Shown piece by piece: positions 38,912-46,567 of a stretch of 64,000 bases of DNA. Location of the stretch: contig JAXLRH010000004.1 in the NCBI GenBank assembly GCA_046331245.1, positions 62,001-126,000 of the forward strand, written 5' to 3'. Positions within the stretch are counted from its first letter, which is position 1. Every line of letters begins with the position of its first letter. The stretch is from SSF14 sp046331245. GTDB taxonomy: Bacteria > Actinomycetota > Acidimicrobiia > Acidimicrobiales > Microtrichaceae. The position numbers were made by a program, and so were the translations under genes. The notes beneath the pieces were generated by a model that did no database searches, was not told where the DNA came from, and saw only the letters and a list, made by a program, of their open reading frames with translations.

Positions 38912-38936
38912 TTTCATGGGACAAACCATGGGACAA
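38912..38936. repeat. Left integrase arm-type site
   Basis: Contains ATGGGACAA twice, 12 bp apart. The same 25-bp block occurs at 53477-53501, close to the other end of the element and just upstream of the integrase gene. Paired short direct repeats near both ends are typical of arm sites for lambda-type integrases. The rest of the 443-bp interval 38799-39241 holds no gene before the riboswitch. Confidence 0.5.
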
Positions 38937-39086
38937 CTCGCGTGTCATTTCTCGTGCTCAACGCCTTGGCTCGTCGCTGCAACAGGTTGTGATGGGTGCG
39001 GTGATCATCGGACGGCTATCTGCGCTCCTGAGGAGTTTGGCTCGTGGGGTGGTCCCGGTCGAGGTCGGCGAGGCAGATCGTGGTGG

Positions 39087-39092
39087 TATCCT
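39087..39092 (+). promoter_or_regulatory. Putative -10 element of the fluoride operon
   Basis: TATCCT placed 7 bp before the first base of the aptamer (39099), where transcription should begin. No clear -35 hexamer is seen. Confidence 0.35.
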
Positions 39093-39098
39093 GGGCGC

Positions 39099-39148
39099 CG
39101 GCGATGGAGCTCGCCGTTGACCGCCTGCAAGGGCTGATGGCTCCTACC
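39099..39148 (+). ncRNA. Fluoride riboswitch (crcB motif)
   Basis: All aptamer parts are visible: outer stem CGGCGA..TCGCCG, a loop with GGAGC that can pair with GCTCC at 39139-39144 as the pseudoknot, a small stem GCCT-GCAA-GGGC with a GNRA loop, and the conserved CTGATGGCTCCTACC. The 3' strand CCTACC (39143-39148) can alternatively pair with GGTAGG at 39174-39179, extended by CGACG/CGTCG, forming a competing hairpin as expression platform. It lacks a U-run, so the control mode is unclear. It precedes a CLC-type antiporter and a pyrophosphatase, classic fluoride-response genes. Confidence 0.93.
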
Positions 39149-39241
39149 AATCGACGTAGCGCTGTTCGTCGTAGGTAGGGCTGTCCCGTTGACCGGGCGA
39201 GCGGTCCGGCTGGCAGCACGATTCCGGTCTCGGAGGTTCGT

Positions 39242-40570
39242 GTGTTGTCGGCATCCAATCGAGCAGTGCCATCGTTAGCCGCGTCGATGAGGAGTCACGC
39301 TCGAGTCCAAACGCGGCTTGTCCTGCATCTGCTGCGATGGATCGCGCTCGGCGCGGCGTCAGGGTTGTTGGCGGGTGCGGCTTCGTTCGTATTCCTGGAG
39401 GTGCTCGATCGGGCCACTGAGGTTCGACTCGATCACGCCTGGCTGCTGTACCTGCTCCCAGCAGCAGGGCTGGTCGTCGGTGCCGCCTACCTCTACCTCG
39501 GTGGGCGTTCGTCGGGTGGCAACTCAATGTTGATCGAAGAGATTCATGAGCCCACTGCGTGGGTTCCTCGCCGGCTCGCGCCGCTGGTGTTGGTGGGAAC
39601 GGTCATCAGCCACCTGTTCGGGGCGTCGGTCGGTCGAGAGGGGACGGCCATCCAGATGTCTGGCAGCCTGACGGATCTCTTCTCGAGGGTCGTTCGGTTG
39701 GGTCCGGCAGATCGACGGATGATGCTGATCGCCTCGATCGCTGGTGGTTTCGGGTCGGTGTTCGGGGTCCCGTTGGCAGGAGCGGTCTTCGCATTGGAAG
39801 TCCAGACCGTCGGTCGGGTTCGGTACGACGCCTTGGTGCCTGCGTTGACGGCGTCGATCGTCGGCGACCTGACCGTGCGGGGTCTCGGTCACGTGCACGC
39901 CGTCCGCCCGCAGTTGACGATCGATCTCACCGTTCCGCTGGTCCTCGAGGTCGCCGCAGCGGGCCTAGCGTTCGGGTTGGCGAGTGTCGCATTCATCGAG
40001 CTCACCCACAGCATCAAGCGGCTTGCAAGCAGGTTGAGGTGGTCACCCGCCCGCCCGGTCATCGGGGGTGTCGCCACCATTGCGCTCGCGATGCTCTTCG
40101 GGCGCGACTACCTCGGTCTCTCGTTGCCGCTCATCGATAACGCGCTCGCGGGCGCAAGCGTCAGCCTGGCCGTGCCGCTCCTGAAGATCGTCTTCACCGC
40201 GCTGGCATTGGGTTGCGGATTCCCCGGTGGCGAGGTCACGCCGCTGTTCGTGATCGGTGCCACGCTCGGCGCCGCGCTGGCGGGCATGTTCGGGGTCCCT
40301 GTCACTGTTCTCGCAGCGGTCGGATTTGTCGCAGTCTTCGCGGGTGCGGCGAACACGCCGTTGGCCTGCACGATCATGGGCGTCGAGTTGTTCGGTAGCG
40401 GGATCATCGTGCCGCTGGCCGTCGGCTGTGTCGTCGCCTACGTCTTCTCGTCGCATCGCGGGATCTACGACACGCAACGTGTCGACTCGGCCAAGGGCCC
40501 CGATGCCATCGCCGGCCTGCCACGGCTTCGCGACCTCCCACACCCGACACAGCAAGGAGCCCACCAATGA
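39242..40570 (+). CDS. CLC-family fluoride/proton antiporter (CLC-F type)
   Basis: 442 aa, GTG start five bases after GGAGG. About ten to twelve membrane segments. The CLC motifs deviate as in fluoride-specific CLC-F proteins: GSGIP is replaced by GGNSM (92-96) and GKEGP by GREGT (131-135, gating Glu133). FGVPLAGAVFALEV and GCGFPGGEVTPLF are retained. It exports F- in exchange for H+. The fluoride riboswitch in its leader and the pyrophosphatase downstream (ATGA overlap) support the assignment. Plain chloride transport is the alternative. Confidence 0.9.
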   Translation: MLSASNRAVPSLAASMRSHARVQTRLVLHLLRWIALGAASGLLAGAASFVFLEVLDRATEVRLDHAWLLYLLPAAGLVVGAAYLYLGGRSSGGNSMLIEEIHEPTAWVPRRLAPLVLVGTVISHLFGASVGREGTAIQMSGSLTDLFSRVVRLGPADRRMMLIASIAGGFGSVFGVPLAGAVFALEVQTVGRVRYDALVPALTASIVGDLTVRGLGHVHAVRPQLTIDLTVPLVLEVAAAGLAFGLASVAFIELTHSIKRLASRLRWSPARPVIGGVATIALAMLFGRDYLGLSLPLIDNALAGASVSLAVPLLKIVFTALALGCGFPGGEVTPLFVIGATLGAALAGMFGVPVTVLAAVGFVAVFAGAANTPLACTIMGVELFGSGIIVPLAVGCVVAYVFSSHRGIYDTQRVDSAKGPDAIAGLPRLRDLPHPTQQGAHQ

Positions 40571-41067
40571 ACGAGGACATCCGATTCGAGATGATCGTCG
40601 AGATCCCGAAGGGCTCTCGCAACAAATACGAGATCGACCACGAGACCGGCGAGGTGTGGCTCGACCGCTACCTGTTCACGGCCACGACCTATCCGGCGGA
40701 CTACGGGTTCTTCGAGCACACGCTCGGCGGTGACGGCGATCCGCTCGACGCGCTCGTGCTGTTGAGCGAATCGACGTTTCCGGGCTGTCACCTGTGGGTC
40801 CGGCCTGTTGGCGTGTTCCGCATGGTGGACGAGGCGGGTGACGACGCCAAGGTCTTGTGCGTCCCGGCGGGGGATCCTCGATGGAGCCACATGCAGGATG
40901 TCGGTGACGTCAGCAGTGCGCTTCGCGACGAGATCGGCCACTTCTTCGAGGTCTACAAAGCCCTCGAGCCGGGCAAGGCAACCCACCCGGGACGTTGGGA
41001 GGACGCGATGGCAGCTCACCGGGAGGTCGCCGACGCGCTCGAACGGCTGCGGGAGCATGCGGAGTGA
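40567..41067 (+). CDS. ppa: Inorganic pyrophosphatase (family I)
   Basis: 166 aa. Family I signature GDGDPLDALVL with the Mg2+-binding Asp residues, plus EIPKGSRNKYEID at the start and the late KATHPGRW. Hydrolyses pyrophosphate in the cytosol, an enzyme strongly inhibited by fluoride. Translationally coupled to the CLC-F gene by ATGA, so induced by fluoride through the riboswitch. Probably a second copy beside a chromosomal housekeeping enzyme. Confidence 0.95.
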   Translation: MNEDIRFEMIVEIPKGSRNKYEIDHETGEVWLDRYLFTATTYPADYGFFEHTLGGDGDPLDALVLLSESTFPGCHLWVRPVGVFRMVDEAGDDAKVLCVPAGDPRWSHMQDVGDVSSALRDEIGHFFEVYKALEPGKATHPGRWEDAMAAHREVADALERLREHAE

Positions 41068-41108
41068 GCCATCGGGCGCTGACGGACACCCTGCGCACCG
41101 GGTTCGGG

Positions 41109-42101
41109 TCAGGTCGCGTTAGCGACTGCTTCGACGTCGATGTGTCCAGCGACGGTCTCGAGCCAACGTTCGGTGTCGATCGCGGCCATGCATCCGGACC
41201 CGGCTGCCGTGATTGCTTGTCGGTAGGTGTGGTCTTGGACGTCGCCGCAGGCGAACACGCCGGCGATGTTGGTTCGAGTGGAGTCAGGCTGAGTGACGAG
41301 GTACCCGGCGTCGTCTGTGTCGAGTTGGCCGTCGAAGACGGTCGTGTTGGGCTGATGGCCGATCGCGACGAACACGCCAGTGACCGGAACCGTCGCGGTG
41401 GCCCCGCTCGCAGTGTCCGCCACCTCGATACCCTCGACCCGGTCCTGGCCATGGATCGCGGTGACCTCGCTGTTCCAGGCGAACTCGATCCGGTCGTTGG
41501 CGAATGCCCGGTCGGCCATGATCTTCGAGGCTCGAAGTTGGTCGCGCCGGTGGACGATGGTGACCTTCGAGGCGAACTTGGTCAGGAACAGGGCCTCTTC
41601 GATTGCGGAGTCGCCGCCGCCGATGACGGCGATGTGTTGGTCACGGAAGAAGAAGCCGTCACACGTTGCGCAGGTCGAGAGCCCGTGTCCGATGAGGCGC
41701 GACTCCTCGGGCAGCCCGAGCATGATCGATCGGGCGCCGGTCGACGCGATCACGGCACGGGCGGCGTGCTCCTCGTCCCGCACCCACACCCGATGGAGGT
41801 CGCCCGATGTGCTGAGGTCGACTCGGCTCACTCTGTCGGTGATGAACTCGGCTCCGAAGCGAACTGCCTGCTCGCGCATGTTGGCCATGAGTTCCGGTCC
41901 CGTGATCCCGATGGGGAAGCCAGGGAAGTTCTCGACCTCGGTGGTCAGCATGAGCTGACCGCCGGGCTGGTCGCTCGTCGAGGACGGTTCGCCCTCGACG
42001 ACGAGCGGACGAAGGTTCGCTCGTGCCGTGTAGATCGCAGCGGTGAGGCCAGCCGGGCCAGATCCGACGATGATGACATCTCGTGGCGGCATGATCGTCA
42101 C
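41109..42101 (-). CDS. trxB: Thioredoxin reductase
   Basis: 330 aa from the GTG at 42101, which overlaps the preceding stop as GTGA; an ATG at 42092 is also possible. FAD site IIVGSGPAGLTAAIY, redox disulfide CATC at 144-147, NADPH site VIGGGDSAIEEALF followed by the HRR motif, and FAD-binding GVFACGDV. It keeps thioredoxin reduced with NADPH. As last gene of the arsenate operon it would supply electrons to the thioredoxin-type ArsC enzymes; no thioredoxin gene is present in the element. Confidence 0.95.
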   Translation of the reverse strand: MTIMPPRDVIIVGSGPAGLTAAIYTARANLRPLVVEGEPSSTSDQPGGQLMLTTEVENFPGFPIGITGPELMANMREQAVRFGAEFITDRVSRVDLSTSGDLHRVWVRDEEHAARAVIASTGARSIMLGLPEESRLIGHGLSTCATCDGFFFRDQHIAVIGGGDSAIEEALFLTKFASKVTIVHRRDQLRASKIMADRAFANDRIEFAWNSEVTAIHGQDRVEGIEVADTASGATATVPVTGVFVAIGHQPNTTVFDGQLDTDDAGYLVTQPDSTRTNIAGVFACGDVQDHTYRQAITAAGSGCMAAIDTERWLETVAGHIDVEAVANAT

Positions 42102-42748
42102 GGCAGGTCGACCCCAAGCGATGCGATGAGTGCCTCGACGCGAGCGCAGATCTCGTCTCGAATCGGTCGGACGGCTGCGACGTCTTGACCGGCGGGATCG
42201 TCGAGTTCCCAGTCCTCGTATCGCTTGCCGGGGTAGAGGGGACAGGCATCGCCGCATCCCATTGTGATCACGACGTCGGCAGCTTGGACGATTTCGTCGG
42301 TCCAGGGCTTTGGGAACTCCTGGGTGATGTCGATTCCGACCTCGGCCATCGCTGCGACGGCGGCACGGTTGATCTCGGAGGCCGGTTCGGATCCGCCGGA
42401 GTAGACGGTGACTTGGCCGTCGGTGAGATGGCGGAGCCATCCTGCTGCCATCTGTGATCGGCCGGCGTTGTGCACGCAGAGGAACAGCACACCGGGCGTC
42501 GTCGATGGAAGCGAGCCGTCGACCTTGCCGAGCGCTTGAAGGCGGTCCTTGGTGAACTTCTCGGCGAGGACCGGGAGGAACGTGGTGACCTTCGCTGTTG
42601 GCAGAAGCAACTCGAGTGAATCGATGACGAATCGCTCGATGGTCTCCCGTCCGAAGGTGCCCGCATATTGGTCCTCGAGTTTGGCGGTGATCCCACGCAC
42701 GAGGTGCTGCTGGTCGAGCGGGAGCGAGTCGAGGCGCGTTGAATCCAT
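42098..42748 (-). CDS. arsC: Arsenate reductase ArsC with N-terminal helical domain
   Basis: 216 aa from the ATG at 42748 behind AGGA; a GTG at 42769 forming GTGA with the previous stop is an alternative. Residues 1-75 form a helical bundle found in some actinobacterial ArsC proteins; residues 86-216 are the low-molecular-weight phosphatase fold with P-loop CVHNAGRS (Cys91) and the thioredoxin-type redox pair Cys165/Cys169 in MGCGDACP. Reduces arsenate to arsenite. A second, shorter ArsC is directly upstream. Confidence 0.93.
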   Translation of the reverse strand: MDSTRLDSLPLDQQHLVRGITAKLEDQYAGTFGRETIERFVIDSLELLLPTAKVTTFLPVLAEKFTKDRLQALGKVDGSLPSTTPGVLFLCVHNAGRSQMAAGWLRHLTDGQVTVYSGGSEPASEINRAAVAAMAEVGIDITQEFPKPWTDEIVQAADVVITMGCGDACPLYPGKRYEDWELDDPAGQDVAAVRPIRDEICARVEALIASLGVDLP

Positions 42749-42765
42749 GCTGTGGTCCTGGTCTG

Positions 42766-43188
42766 TCACGTGACGTTGGCTGGAAGGAGTTCGGCGAGGA
42801 GCAGTTGCACGCGCCGGTCGATCTCGTCGCGGATGGGGCGGACGGCGTCCACGCCTTGGCCGGCGGGGTCGTCGAGTGCCCAGTCGAGGTAGCGCTTGCC
42901 GGGGTAGAAGGGACATTCGTCGCCGCAGCCCATGGTGATGACGACATCGGATGCTTCGACGGCGGCGTCGTCGAGCCGCTTGGGGAACGCGCCGGTGGCG
43001 TGGAGGTCGATGCCGAGTTCTGCCATGGCTTCGACGACGGCGGGGTTGATGGTGTCGGCGGGTGCTGTGCCGGCTGAGCGAACGATCACCCGGTCGCGGC
43101 CGTGATGGGCGAGCAGTGCTGCCGCCATCTGTGAGCGGCCGGCGTTGTGGATGCAGACGAAGAGGACTTCTGGGCGATGGTCGGTCAT
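42766..43188 (-). CDS. arsC: Arsenate reductase ArsC (thioredoxin-type)
   Basis: 140 aa, GGAGG before the ATG. P-loop CIHNAGRS with nucleophile Cys12, and Cys88/Cys92 in MGCGDECP, matching the three-Cys relay of thioredoxin-coupled ArsC. PGKRYLDWALDDPAGQ is shared with the paralogue downstream (about half identical by eye). Start overlaps the aquaporin stop as ATGA. Two ArsC in tandem may differ in reductant (thioredoxin versus mycothiol) or affinity. Confidence 0.94.
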   Translation of the reverse strand: MTDHRPEVLFVCIHNAGRSQMAAALLAHHGRDRVIVRSAGTAPADTINPAVVEAMAELGIDLHATGAFPKRLDDAAVEASDVVITMGCGDECPFYPGKRYLDWALDDPAGQGVDAVRPIRDEIDRRVQLLLAELLPANVT

Positions 43189-43910
43189 GTCGGGTCCTCC
43201 GGGAGGGAGTGGGGGTAGATGAAGCGGATGAGGGCGAATGCGATGGCAGCGCCGAGGAGTTGCATGAGGATGAACATCGGGGCCGATGAGGGTTTGATGC
43301 CGGCGAAGGTGTCGGACAGGGTTCGGGCGATGGTGACGGCGGGGTTGGCGAAGCTGGTCGATGAGGTGAACCAGTAGGCGCCGCCGATCCATGCACCGAC
43401 GGCGAACGGTACGGCGGAGGAACGGCCGGTTCGTACGCAGCCATGGATCACGAGGAGCAACCCGACGGTCGCGACGACCTCGGAGAGCCAGAGCGCACCG
43501 GAGGATCGTTCCTTGGTCGAAAGGTTGATGGCGTCGAGTTCGAACATGAGGTTCGCGATCACCGATCCTGCGCAGCCACCCACCAGCTGAGCGACCATGT
43601 AGAGCCCCGCCTCACGGGTACTCAACGTGCCGAAGAGCCGGTCGACCAGGGTGACCACCGGGTTGAAGTGGGCCCCCGACACTGCGCCGAACATCAATAT
43701 GAGCCCGACGAGCGCGCCAGCGGTCGCTGCCGCGTTCTCCAAGAGCTGGAGACCAACGTCGGTGGGCGAGAGGCGGCTGGCCATGATTCCGGAGCCGACG
43801 ACCGCGATGATCAGAAGTCCGGTGCCGAGTGCCTCGGCTACCAGTCGACGGTAGAGGTCGAGGTGGAGCCCACCGGTCCCGAGTTCGACCTCATCGTCCA
43901 GCCGCGTCAT
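43185..43910 (-). CDS. Aquaporin-family channel (AqpS-like), probable arsenite efflux channel
   Basis: 241 aa MIP-family protein with six membrane segments and the two half-helix motifs HFNPVV and FANPAV. It lies in an arsenate operon between the ArsR-phosphatase fusion and arsC, overlapping both by four bases. In the known aqpS-arsC arrangement of Sinorhizobium, arsenite made by ArsC diffuses out through the channel. No ArsB, Acr3 or ArsA is in this element, so this channel is the only visible exit route here. Confidence 0.9.
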   Translation of the reverse strand: MTRLDDEVELGTGGLHLDLYRRLVAEALGTGLLIIAVVGSGIMASRLSPTDVGLQLLENAAATAGALVGLILMFGAVSGAHFNPVVTLVDRLFGTLSTREAGLYMVAQLVGGCAGSVIANLMFELDAINLSTKERSSGALWLSEVVATVGLLLVIHGCVRTGRSSAVPFAVGAWIGGAYWFTSSTSFANPAVTIARTLSDTFAGIKPSSAPMFILMQLLGAAIAFALIRFIYPHSLPEDPT

Positions 43911-44587
43911 GCCGTTCTCCGATCGCGTCCCTGAACAACAGCGCCGATTCGGTCGCGCAACTCGCTGACCACGGCGTCGAACGCGGCGTTCGTCCCCTCT
44001 GCGACTGGGTCCGGAACCGACCAATGGAGCCACGTCGGTGGAGCATCCAGCTCTTCATGGGCCTGGTCGCACACGGTGATCACGAGGCCGGGTCGTCGGC
44101 GGACGTCGTCGAGCGCCGTGGGGATTGCGCCCTTCATGTCCAAGCCCGCCCGTTTGGCTGCGGCCAGCGCTCCTGGATGAACGCGTATCGCCGGATGGGT
44201 GCCCGCCGACGTCGCAGGCTGGTCGGTCAGGCTCTCCCAGAGGGCGGATGCGAGCTGGCTTCGTGCAGAGTTGGCGCTGCAGACGAAGAGCACCGGCTGC
44301 GGATCGACCGTCCTGCCTGGAACCATCTCGTCGAACACTTCGCGGTGGAGGTGAACGTACCGACGTCGGCCGTCACCGGACGATCGGCTCCGACTGATCA
44401 GGCCGACCTCCTCGAGGACGACGAGGTGGTGCGCCATGAGGTTGGATGGGATGCCCAACAGGTCTCCGAGCTCCACTGGGGCTCGATCCGACGTCGACAG
44501 CTCGTCGACGATGGCCAGCCGTCCGGGGTCGCCGAGGGCCGCGTGCCGGCGAGCACGTGCCTCGAGGTCGCTTTGCTCGATCGTCAT
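43907..44587 (-). CDS. ArsR-type regulator fused to an ArsC/LMW-phosphatase domain
   Basis: 226 aa from the ATG at 44587, which coincides with the predicted transcription start (leaderless). Residues 5-85: winged HTH (ALGDPGRLAIVDEL, GIPSNLMAHHLVVLEEVGLI, GRRRYVHL). Residues 97-220: phosphatase fold with P-loop CSANSARS (Cys103) and Cys173. The DNA-binding half has no Cys at all, so the usual As(III) site of ArsR is missing and sensing, if any, must involve the phosphatase half. First gene of the arsenate operon. Confidence 0.9.
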   Translation of the reverse strand: MTIEQSDLEARARRHAALGDPGRLAIVDELSTSDRAPVELGDLLGIPSNLMAHHLVVLEEVGLISRSRSSGDGRRRYVHLHREVFDEMVPGRTVDPQPVLFVCSANSARSQLASALWESLTDQPATSAGTHPAIRVHPGALAAAKRAGLDMKGAIPTALDDVRRRPGLVITVCDQAHEELDAPPTWLHWSVPDPVAEGTNAAFDAVVSELRDRIGAVVQGRDRRTA

Positions 44588-44594
44588 GGGAGCG

Positions 44595-44623
44595 AACATA
44601 CGACTCAGCAGTTGTTGAGTCAA
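44595..44623 (-). promoter_or_regulatory. Promoter of the arsenate operon with dyad operator
   Basis: On the minus strand: -35 TTGACT (44623-44618), 17-bp spacer, -10 TATGTT (44600-44595), start expected at about 44588, directly at the ATG. The dyad GACTCA-8 bp-TGAGTC (44602-44621) covers the -35 and spacer, a fitting site for the ArsR-type repressor. Confidence 0.6.
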
Positions 44624-44633
44624 TGCTCGTCGT

Positions 44634-44688
44634 GTGAACAGATGGTGACCACGACATGGCGATTCTGCTCGGTTTCCCATCTGTTCAC
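44634..44688. promoter_or_regulatory. Inverted 12-bp repeats in the divergent arsenate/pstS region
   Basis: GTGAACAGATGG (44634-44645) and its exact reverse complement (44677-44688), 31 bp apart. Each lies 10 bp upstream of a TTGACTCAAC block (44614-44623 minus, 44699-44708 plus). The CTGTTCAC core resembles actinobacterial PHO-box half-sites (GTTCACC), suggesting an OmpR/PhoB-type activator at both promoters. Confidence 0.5.
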
Positions 44689-44755
44689 TCAGTCAGAGTT
44701 GACTCAACCAACATTGTGCGGTTTGGTTTGAGTGTGTCTCGAGTCGGGAGCAACT

Positions 44756-45706
44756 GTGACCAAATCCAAGTCGTTCGGAATACTTACGTCGGTCGTCGCC
44801 GCTGGCATTCTCGTCATGAGTAGCTGCACGAGCGGAGAGGCCACGTCGATCGACCCCTCCCTGCGTCTGTCGGGGGCGATCCGCTTGGACGGGTCGCGCA
44901 CGGTTGCGCCGCTCATGAAACGGGCTACGGCGGATTTCGTGGAGATCCACGAAGCCGTCGATGTCACGGTGGCGACGTCGGGCACCGGTGGCGGGTTCGA
45001 GAAGTTCTGTGCCGGCGAGATCGACATCGCTGACGCCTCGCGCCCGATCCAGGATGCGGAGGCCCGAGCCTGCAGCGCACACGGCATCGAGTACACGCGG
45101 TTCCTCGTTGCGAACGATGCTTTGGCCATCGTGGTCAATGTCGACAACGACTGGCTCGCGTGCGTCACGGTCGAGCAGCTGAGGAAGATCTGGGAACCGG
45201 CGTCGAAGGTGACCAAGTGGTCTCAGGTCGACCCTGGTTGGGACGACGAGCCGGTTGTGCTGTTCGGTCCAGGCACGGAGTCAGGCACGTTCGACTACTT
45301 CACCAGCGTGATCAACGGCGAGGACGGAGCGAGCCGTACCGACTACGCCGCGACCGAGGACGACAACGTCACCGTGCGCGGTGTCGAGGGAGCCCGAGGT
45401 GGCCTCGGCTACTTCGGCTTCTCCTACTACGAGGAGAACGCGTCGAACCTGAAGGCGTTGGAGGTCGATGGTGGCGATGGCTGCGTACCGCCAAGTGCGC
45501 GGACCGTGCAGGACGGTTCCTACGCGCCGCTTGCTCGGCCGCTCTTCATTTACGTGGCGAACGCGGCGCTGGCACGCCCGGAGGTCAAGGCATTCGTCGA
45601 CTTCTACGAGCGGAACGCCGACAAGGTCGCAGAGGAGGCGCTGTTCGTACCGCTCACCGATGAGCAGAAGGCCGACGTCCGCAAGCAGCTCGAGACCCTG
45701 GGTTGA
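44756..45706 (+). CDS. PstS/SphX-like phosphate-binding lipoprotein
   Basis: 316 aa from the GTG at 44756 behind CGGGAG. Lipobox VMSSC with Cys24. Type II periplasmic-binding fold: IRLDGSRTVAPL and TSGTGGGFEKFC form the first phosphate loop, GPGTESGTFDYFT the second, typical of the SphX-like branch. No pstCAB genes are nearby, so it is an orphan binding protein that may scavenge phosphate, bind arsenate or act in sensing. Divergent from the arsenate operon and followed eight bases later by a regulator gene. Confidence 0.88.
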   Translation: MTKSKSFGILTSVVAAGILVMSSCTSGEATSIDPSLRLSGAIRLDGSRTVAPLMKRATADFVEIHEAVDVTVATSGTGGGFEKFCAGEIDIADASRPIQDAEARACSAHGIEYTRFLVANDALAIVVNVDNDWLACVTVEQLRKIWEPASKVTKWSQVDPGWDDEPVVLFGPGTESGTFDYFTSVINGEDGASRTDYAATEDDNVTVRGVEGARGGLGYFGFSYYEENASNLKALEVDGGDGCVPPSARTVQDGSYAPLARPLFIYVANAALARPEVKAFVDFYERNADKVAEEALFVPLTDEQKADVRKQLETLG

Positions 45707-45713
45707 GAGGCCG

Positions 45714-46505
45714 ATGTCGAACGTGAGCGAGACCGTCCTCGTGATCGGTGCGCGGGATGCCTGTGCCCTTTTGGCCGACGCTCTCTCCGAAGATCGCTAC
45801 GCCGTCGTCACGGCGCGGACCCGCGTGCAAGGGCGACGATTGGTCGAGAACGAACCAAGCGCCATCGTGCTCGACGGCGCTTGGGCTCTGGACCTTTGTC
45901 GTGACATTCGGCGGCGACGCTCCACCCCGATCGTCGTCGTTGGCGATGGCTATGAGGAAGCAGATGTTGTTGACCTGCTCGATGCTGGTGCGGACGACGT
46001 CGTGGTAGATCCGGAGCGGCGGTTCGAGTTCGTCGCTCGTGTCCGTGCCGTCTTGAGGCGATCGGCAGCCGATCGTTCCGCTTGGGCGTCCAATGATCAG
46101 CACTGGGGAGCGTGGTCGGCGGGCGGCGTCGAGATCGACACGATTCAGCACCTCGTATCTGTCGACGGAGAACCCCTCGAGCTCCCGCTCAAGCAGTTCG
46201 CGTTGCTGTCGCTGCTCGTGCGTCGAGCAGGGAGCGTCGTCACCCGTCGCGAGATCCATCGGGAGGTGTGGGGACCGGGCATCAGCGAGCGATCCAAGAC
46301 GCTCGACGTGCACATCCGCCGTCTGCGCCACGCCATCGAGGCCGACCCACTCCATCCGACGCGCATCCTCACGGCTCGGGGACTCGGCTTCAGATTCGTC
46401 TCGCTCGGCGCTGACCGACATCTCGAAACGGTCGAGCGGCAACCGATCACCGTGTCCCCAGAAGTTCACAGATCGGTGGACGTCTGTTTGGTGGTGGATC
46501 GATAG
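45714..46505 (+). CDS. OmpR/PhoB-type regulator with degenerate receiver
   Basis: 263 aa. C-terminal winged helix of OmpR type (about 140-235: LELPLKQFALLSLLVRRAG, SKTLDVHIRRLRHAIE, RGLGFRFV). The N-terminal receiver is atypical: the acidic pair after strand 1 is absent (VIGARDAC), a possible phosphoacceptor Asp54 remains, and the invariant Lys of strand 5 is replaced (DDVVVDP). No histidine kinase gene is adjacent. Ligand- or protein-level control instead of phosphorylation is likely. Operon with the PstS-like gene; it may bind the CTGTTCAC repeats upstream. Confidence 0.87.
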   Translation: MSNVSETVLVIGARDACALLADALSEDRYAVVTARTRVQGRRLVENEPSAIVLDGAWALDLCRDIRRRRSTPIVVVGDGYEEADVVDLLDAGADDVVVDPERRFEFVARVRAVLRRSAADRSAWASNDQHWGAWSAGGVEIDTIQHLVSVDGEPLELPLKQFALLSLLVRRAGSVVTRREIHREVWGPGISERSKTLDVHIRRLRHAIEADPLHPTRILTARGLGFRFVSLGADRHLETVERQPITVSPEVHRSVDVCLVVDR

Positions 46506-46528
46506 GCCCTGTCTTAGGTTCAGCTCGA

Positions 46529-46547
46529 CCGGGGAGACCGTCTCCGG
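46529..46547. promoter_or_regulatory. Palindrome before the pentapeptide-repeat gene
   Basis: CCGGGGAGACCGTCTCCGG, with GGAGAC-C-GTCTCC as perfect core, 21 bp before the GTG at 46568. Could be an operator or a short hairpin ending the regulator transcript. Confidence 0.35.
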
Positions 46548-46567
46548 ATGACGGGAAGCGGGCGACT

